This document shows positions 59,851 through 64,000 of a stretch of 64,000 nt of DNA, piece by piece. The stretch lies in the NCBI RefSeq assembly GCF_964355755.1, contig NC_092672.1:4590001-4654000 (forward strand), written 5' to 3'. The position numbers and the translations under genes are program-made. A model generated the notes under the pieces. That model was not told the origin of the DNA. It worked only from the letters and a program-made list of their open reading frames with translations, and searched no databases. Each line of letters opens with the position of its first letter. Position 1 is the first letter of the stretch. The stretch is from Antedon mediterranea. Lineage: Eukaryota > Echinodermata > Crinoidea > Comatulida > Antedonidae.

Positions 59851-59966
59851 AAATTGCATTTTAGTTTTTTATTTATGTTTTATTGTTTTATTCTACAAAG
59901 TCACTAGTACTTTTTTGTTATATACAAAACCATTGACATTTTTAAGCCAAAGAATCTTTTATTTAA

Positions 59967-60280
59967 ATATTGTCCCCAAAAACATGAAAAATTAAGATTA
60001 ATAAAAAAAACTTTGAAATACAACGCATTGCACAGTTCTATTATAAAGTTAATCACTTTCGTAGGAAAAAATTAAAAAAATTATGTTTTATAAAAAGACT
60101 AAGTAAACCCTTTGTCTTCCTGTCAATTTGACTATTGTTCAGATTACAGGTAATAAAGTATACTAATTTTTTTTTCCAATCCAATTTTTGGTCAAGTGAA
60201 TAACTATTATGTGACATTAAAATGGCATAATAAACCAAAATATTTTTACAAATTATTTTATCAGGAGGGGCAATATATCT
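59967..60280. mobile_element. TTAA-type MITE, family C copy 2
   Basis: TTAA flanks both ends. The ends ATATTGTCCCC and GGGGCAATATATCT are inverted. The interior shares AATAACTATTATGTGACATT with the 50181 copy. Confidence 0.8.
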
Positions 60281-61343
60281 TTAAGCATCCGTGTACAGCT
60301 AATACAGAATTTTATAAGTAAAACAATTATTATTAATAATTTACAAACCATATTAGATTATCAATAAACATATGGTAAAAATCTCACAAATTATCTATTT
60401 CCCTTTACACAACTTTAGCATTACTAAATTACAGACTAATTCATCTTCTTATAGCTTTAATCCTTGTAATGATAAGATATTAATAGCTCAGTATAGAAGT
60501 TTTTCAGACATTTGTACTAATGAAATAGGTTGATAGTTGATGGTCAACGTTATTTTTACTTACTGTACATACTCAAGTATTAACTGTCGTCCAAAATTAC
60601 GATCACTGTTTTATAGAGAGAAATTCAAGACAAGAGAAATTCAAGACAAGACAAATAGCTATTTTAATTTCATTTTTTATATTTTTAAAAAATGTATACG
60701 TACTTGAACATTTTGTAAAGAAAACAGTGAAATAAATTACACAAACTAGAAATGGTGTTGGTAGTCTATATCATGCCTAGCTTACCTGGATAAACCAACA
60801 TTAGCCTTTTCAAAAAACAGAAAGAAGAATTTTAGTGGAACACCCCCACCTATCAGTGGAACAGTCTGCTATTTGTATCTTCCAGACATCCCATATATCA
60901 CTGCCATCATAAATATTATTATTCATTCATTCATTCATTCCAATAAAAAAATTATTTCATAAAAAAATGTATTCATACAAAATTAATCTGTAAGAGTGGT
61001 TGGCTAAAATTTAACCAAAAAAATAAAGTTACTTTTTAAATCAGACAAAGAGAGAAAGTACCTAAGCAATATTAACTACAATATAACATGATCACACAAA
61101 CATTTGTCGGTACTGTAAATAACCATTGGGAATAAATCAAGTGTGGGAATAGTCATGTTAGAAATATTTTTATCTTAATAATACGAAAATATAATAAATC
61201 AATTGGCTGTTTAATGGCCAATAGCCATTGTGAATATAAATAATTTGATATAAATAACATGTAAGATCCTGATGGGTTCATGATGGGGACATAGAGCAAC
61301 ATTCTCTTTCCAGGTAGTATAATAAATTACATAGGTTAGTTAA

Positions 61344-61556
61344 GGCCAATTTACACAGACGAGCGGTAACGATAAGTGGAAAACCGCATGCTTGTCCCAC
61401 GTAGAATCCGTATTTATCCTAGGGAGTTTCCACTCAACTGCCCGTCCGCACCACGTTTTGTGTTAAATGATCATAAAAAATAAACAGAATTATATTTTAT
61501 ATTTTTGTTTTCAGCTTAGTGTTTACCGCTTGCAGCTCGTCTGTGTAAATTGGCTT
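61344..61556. mobile_element. 213-bp MITE with CCAATTTACACAGACGAG ends
   Basis: GGCCAATTTACACAGACGAG at the left mirrors CTCGTCTGTGTAAATTGGCT at the right. TTAA lies at 61340-61343 and 61557-61560. Confidence 0.88.
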
Positions 61557-61630
61557 TTAAAATAAAATATTTCTGGGAAACATTGACATTTTGGGCTAAG
61601 CACAAGTTGTACGTGCCAGCCTAGTTTTAA

Positions 61631-62313
61631 GCCTGTTTTCCTGTCGACGTTGAAATACGTTGAGTTGCGTTGAGTTTAAAATCGTTAAAGTTGAAAATAA
61701 AATAGCGATGACGATGATCGAGTCGGACCGCGAATATTTACACATTTTTACGCGATCGTTCATAGTTTCTTGGTTCTCTAGAGCGTTGCTGGGACACGCG
61801 GACGTGAAGTGTTGCAAAACTAAGGCCGGCCACGCGCAGCCGGGACCGCGTGAAAATTGAAAAAGTTACGGGTTTTGATGCTTAAACCCAGCCTAGGACA
61901 TACTTTCGTTGATATCTTAATCTAGGCTTACACTAAAGACAAACATTACATTTAATTGGTTTAATATTATAATTTAATTTAACTTACACTTGTTTTTTTT
62001 AAATATCAGACCTTAAAAGTGTACAAAAAAGGTGAAAAACATCGTCGCGTTGTAAACATTCAAGAATTGTCAGCGCGTACCTATTTTTTCACAAACTGCA
62101 ATGACGTAATTTGTGGACCATTTGATTGGTCAGTTTTAACGATCGTAACGATCGTAATCGTTAAAGTTGACCCGAGTTCAACTTTAACGATTTAAGATTT
62201 TAACGATTTTCAACGTTAATTTTTACCCCCTTTTCCTGTTAAATCGTTGAATATGTCAACTCAACGCAACTCAACGCAACTCAACGTAACTTAACGTCGA
62301 CAGGAAAACAGGC
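61631..62313. mobile_element. 683-bp MITE with GCCTGTTTTCCTGTCGACG ends
   Basis: GCCTGTTTTCCTGTCGACGT at the left mirrors ACGTCGACAGGAAAACAGGC at the right. Both arms continue with ACTCAACGCA/TGCGTTGAGT-type repeats. The flanks are TTTTAA and TTTAG. The interior includes AACGATCGTAACGATCGTAA near 62139-62158. Confidence 0.85.
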
Positions 62314-62430
62314 TTTAGAAGGACTTCTTAAATATGCATAAAAGTCTTTACTGGGATGGACTAAGTTTTAATGAATTAAGCTTGGTGTTCAGATATTACT
62401 CTTTGATGTTTTTTGTTGTTTTGCCAGTTT

Positions 62431-62588
62431 AAAGGTCTGTCTACACTATCAAACTTTATGTGACAAAACAATGTAATGTTCCCATATATGGACATGATAT
62501 CACTACCATATTTAGGCATATCATTACCATATTTGGGCACATCACACTTTTTTGGTCAAACTAGTTTGTTTGTGTAGAAAGAGCTGTA
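62431..62588 (+). mobile_element. MITE family B copy
   Basis: Begins AAAGGTCTGTCTACACTATC and ends GTCAAACTAGTTTG...AGAGCT. Two internal units. Confidence 0.88.
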
Positions 62589-62796
62589 GACAATATTACA
62601 AGCATAGATTTCTAGCTATACTGTACTTGTTTGACAATAAATTATATAGAGTATTTGGAGTACCTGGCGATGACATTATTTTAGTTTTGTTGGATTGATA
62701 TGAAGAACCTGCTTGCTTGATTAATATTAAGTGATTTTATTGTATGCAGCAACTGTGTAATATCCTTTATTGTGATGTGATGTGATCTAGGACCTT

Positions 62797-62962
62797 AAAG
62801 CTCTGTCTACACTATCAAACTTGATGTGACAAAAAAATGTATGTGCCCATATATGGATATGATGAAGTCATATCACTACCATATTTGGGCATATCACTAC
62901 CATTATTTGGGCACGTCACATTTTTTTATGAAACTATTTTGATAGTGTAGACATAGCTTTAA
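62797..62962 (+). mobile_element. MITE family B copy with TTAA flanks
   Basis: TTAAAGCTCTGTCTACACTA begins it and TTTGATAGTGTAGACATAGC followed by TTTAA ends it. This copy gives the clearest evidence that family B uses TTAA targets. Confidence 0.9.
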
Positions 62963-63143
62963 GCAAAGTACTATAGTACTACAAACAAGAACACACACAA
63001 AACAACAGTAATATTCTAAAGTTACAAATTCTATTGGGACACATCCATACATAAAATGGAAGGGGTTATTACATATCCAATAAATCATAAAATTACGATA
63101 CAAAAATAAACCAATACAAAGTTAAATGAATTAAAATACATAC

Positions 63144-63251
63144 CAACGATTGCTTATCGGCTTCTAACACTTTGATTCGTTTTTCAAGATTTTGTATAAA
63201 TTGTAAATTTTCCACATCCTTTTTCCCGTCTTCTGGAAGATTTCTGGAAGG
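63144..63251 (-). CDS. RIMBP: RIM-binding protein, coiled-coil exon 1 of window
   Basis: This is a 36-codon exon of 108 bp, phase 0 at both ends. It is preceded by a pyrimidine-rich acceptor ending CTCTCAG and followed by the donor GTATGT. It encodes residues PSRNLPEDGKKD followed by the heptad-like stretch QNLEKRIKVLEADKQSL. The position corresponds to the first coiled-coil segment of vertebrate TSPOAP1, where a leucine/glutamate-rich helix precedes the KRLEE block. There is no start codon, so earlier exons must lie to the right of the window. On its own the exon is too short to name. It is assigned because it splices in phase to the diagnostic exon at 54965-54819. Confidence 0.8.
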
Positions 63252-64000
63252 CTGAGAGCGAAAGAATAAAGAAGTATGCATGAGTAAGTAGGTAAAGAAA
63301 CTGAGCTTGCTATAAATATATTCTACATTATTTGCTAGCAGTAATTTCAAGCTGACTTAACTTAACAGTAGCTGTTCAATGAAGCATAACTTTAAAACTT
63401 GTACAAAGTCTGTTCTAGAAAGAAAGTATGAAATAACGGATGTAGAAAAAATCCTGTTTAAAAATGGCGGAATATTCTGTTGATGATGAGAGAGTGTTTG
63501 CAATGATGATGTTGTTTAGGAACAAAGACAGAATGGTGTTGAGATGATGTGTTGTGAATTGATGAGAGTGTTGCAATGTTGTTGTCATGGGAACAAAGAT
63601 CAAAATAGTATGATGACGATGATAATGGTGTTAAGATGATAATGATGATGGCATTGTGATGATGGCATTGTGATGAGGGTGTTGTGATAATGATGGTGTT
63701 GTGATAATGATGGTGTTATGATGGTATTGTGATGGTGTTGTGATGATGGCGTTGTGATGATGGCGTTGTGATGATGGCGTTGTGATGATCATGTTGTGAT
63801 GATGGTGTTGTGATGATGGTGTTGTGATAATGATGATGGTGTAGTGATAATGATGATGGTGTAGTGATAATGATGATGGTGTTTTGATAGTAATGGAATT
63901 GTGATGATGGTGTGGTGATGATGATGGTGTTGTGATGATGGTGTTGTAATGATGGTGTTATGATGATGTTGCGATAATGGTGTTGTGATGATGGTGTTAT
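63252..64000 (-). other. RIMBP: 5' intron of the window with GATGATGGTGTT minisatellite
   Basis: From about 63480 to the window edge the sequence is an imperfect array of GTGATGATGGTGTT-like 12-15-bp words, continuing beyond the window. Upstream RIMBP exons should lie further right. Confidence 0.85.

Larger units (their letters stand above)
54966..63143 (-). other. RIMBP: Intron between RIMBP exons 1 and 2
   Basis: It is almost entirely repeats on the right half: a TIR element (56488-57329), further TIR elements (57717-58116, 61344-61556, 61631-62313), TTAA MITEs (59152-59777, 59967-60280), LINE-tail flanks and two MITE B copies. A MITE B end fragment lies at 55085-55131. Nothing was recognised at 55140-56480, 58120-59090 or 60290-61330. 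Confidence 0.8.
85..63251 (-). other. RIMBP: RIM-binding protein gene locus (partial), N-terminal coiled-coil half
   Basis: Ten coding exons on the minus strand join in frame into about 426 residues of nearly continuous coiled coil. Conserved blocks appear in the same order as in vertebrate TSPOAP1/RIMBP2: the IAKRLEE-AR-LQ block (exon 2), ARQRA-D and LLAKDK-I (exon 3), KEQLRLQR (exon 4), then AAEKRKQLEKEHEEA and KREHH-SV-KLE--VRQLE (exons 9 and 10). These correspond to the region just before the first SH3 domain of RIM-binding proteins. Family members are presynaptic active-zone scaffolds that link RIM and voltage-gated calcium channels through SH3 domains. The SH3/FN3 exons must lie left of position 1, and the 5' end of the long form right of 63251. 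All ten exons have GT/AG borders, and nine of the ten are phase 0 at both ends. The similarity was judged from remembered family sequence, not from a search. Confidence 0.9.

Overview
This is a eukaryotic, intron-rich, AT-rich window from a metazoan. Short interspersed runs of AGGCCTA-type sequence, the mix of SINEs and small TTAA-flanked transposons, and the protein similarity suggest a marine invertebrate deuterostome, perhaps an echinoderm. That assignment is tentative.

The window is dominated by one gene on the minus strand: an ortholog of the RIM-binding protein family (vertebrate RIMBP2 / TSPOAP1), an active-zone scaffold. Ten small exons, read from about 63.2 kb down to 85, encode the N-terminal coiled-coil half (about 426 residues). 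Nine of the ten begin and end in phase 0, and all have canonical AG/GT borders. Exon order matches the order of conserved blocks in vertebrate TSPOAP1. The promoter of the longest form lies beyond the right edge. The SH3 and FN3 domains should lie beyond the left edge.

Two large open exons sit on the same strand inside the intron between coiled-coil exons 2 and 3. One (46120-43661, 820 codons) encodes a disordered S/N/P-rich region with a PPxY motif. The other (33086-32436, 217 codons) begins with an N-myristoylation-type MGNTQQS sequence and has two cysteine clusters. Each starts at an ATG after an in-frame stop and ends at a phase-0 splice donor compatible with exon 3. Both therefore look like alternative first exons driven by internal promoters. 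They share a short aromatic F-x-x-F-G-x-S/T-D-like motif. This is the most interesting feature of the window. A further possible exon at 29281-29192 continues the coiled coil but runs to a stop, and could be an alternative terminal exon.

The introns are filled with repeats: tRNA-derived SINE copies at 5.2, 10.4 and 35.5 kb, the last split by an 855-bp piggyBac-like TTAA element; a 5S-rRNA-derived SINE at 27.6-27.96 kb; and about ten copies of a TIR MITE carrying an internal 21-bp minisatellite. Several other MITE families have TTAA-like flanks. A TACAGTAGAACC-ended family has expanded into GGGACACC minisatellites at 0.55, 7.0, 25.0 and 38.6 kb. There are also a 1.8-kb hairpin-ended element holding a 266-bp tandem duplication, a GC-rich foldback at 23.5 kb, and a roughly 150-170-bp satellite array at 41.5-42.25 kb. 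No tRNA gene, CRISPR array or bacterial feature was seen.
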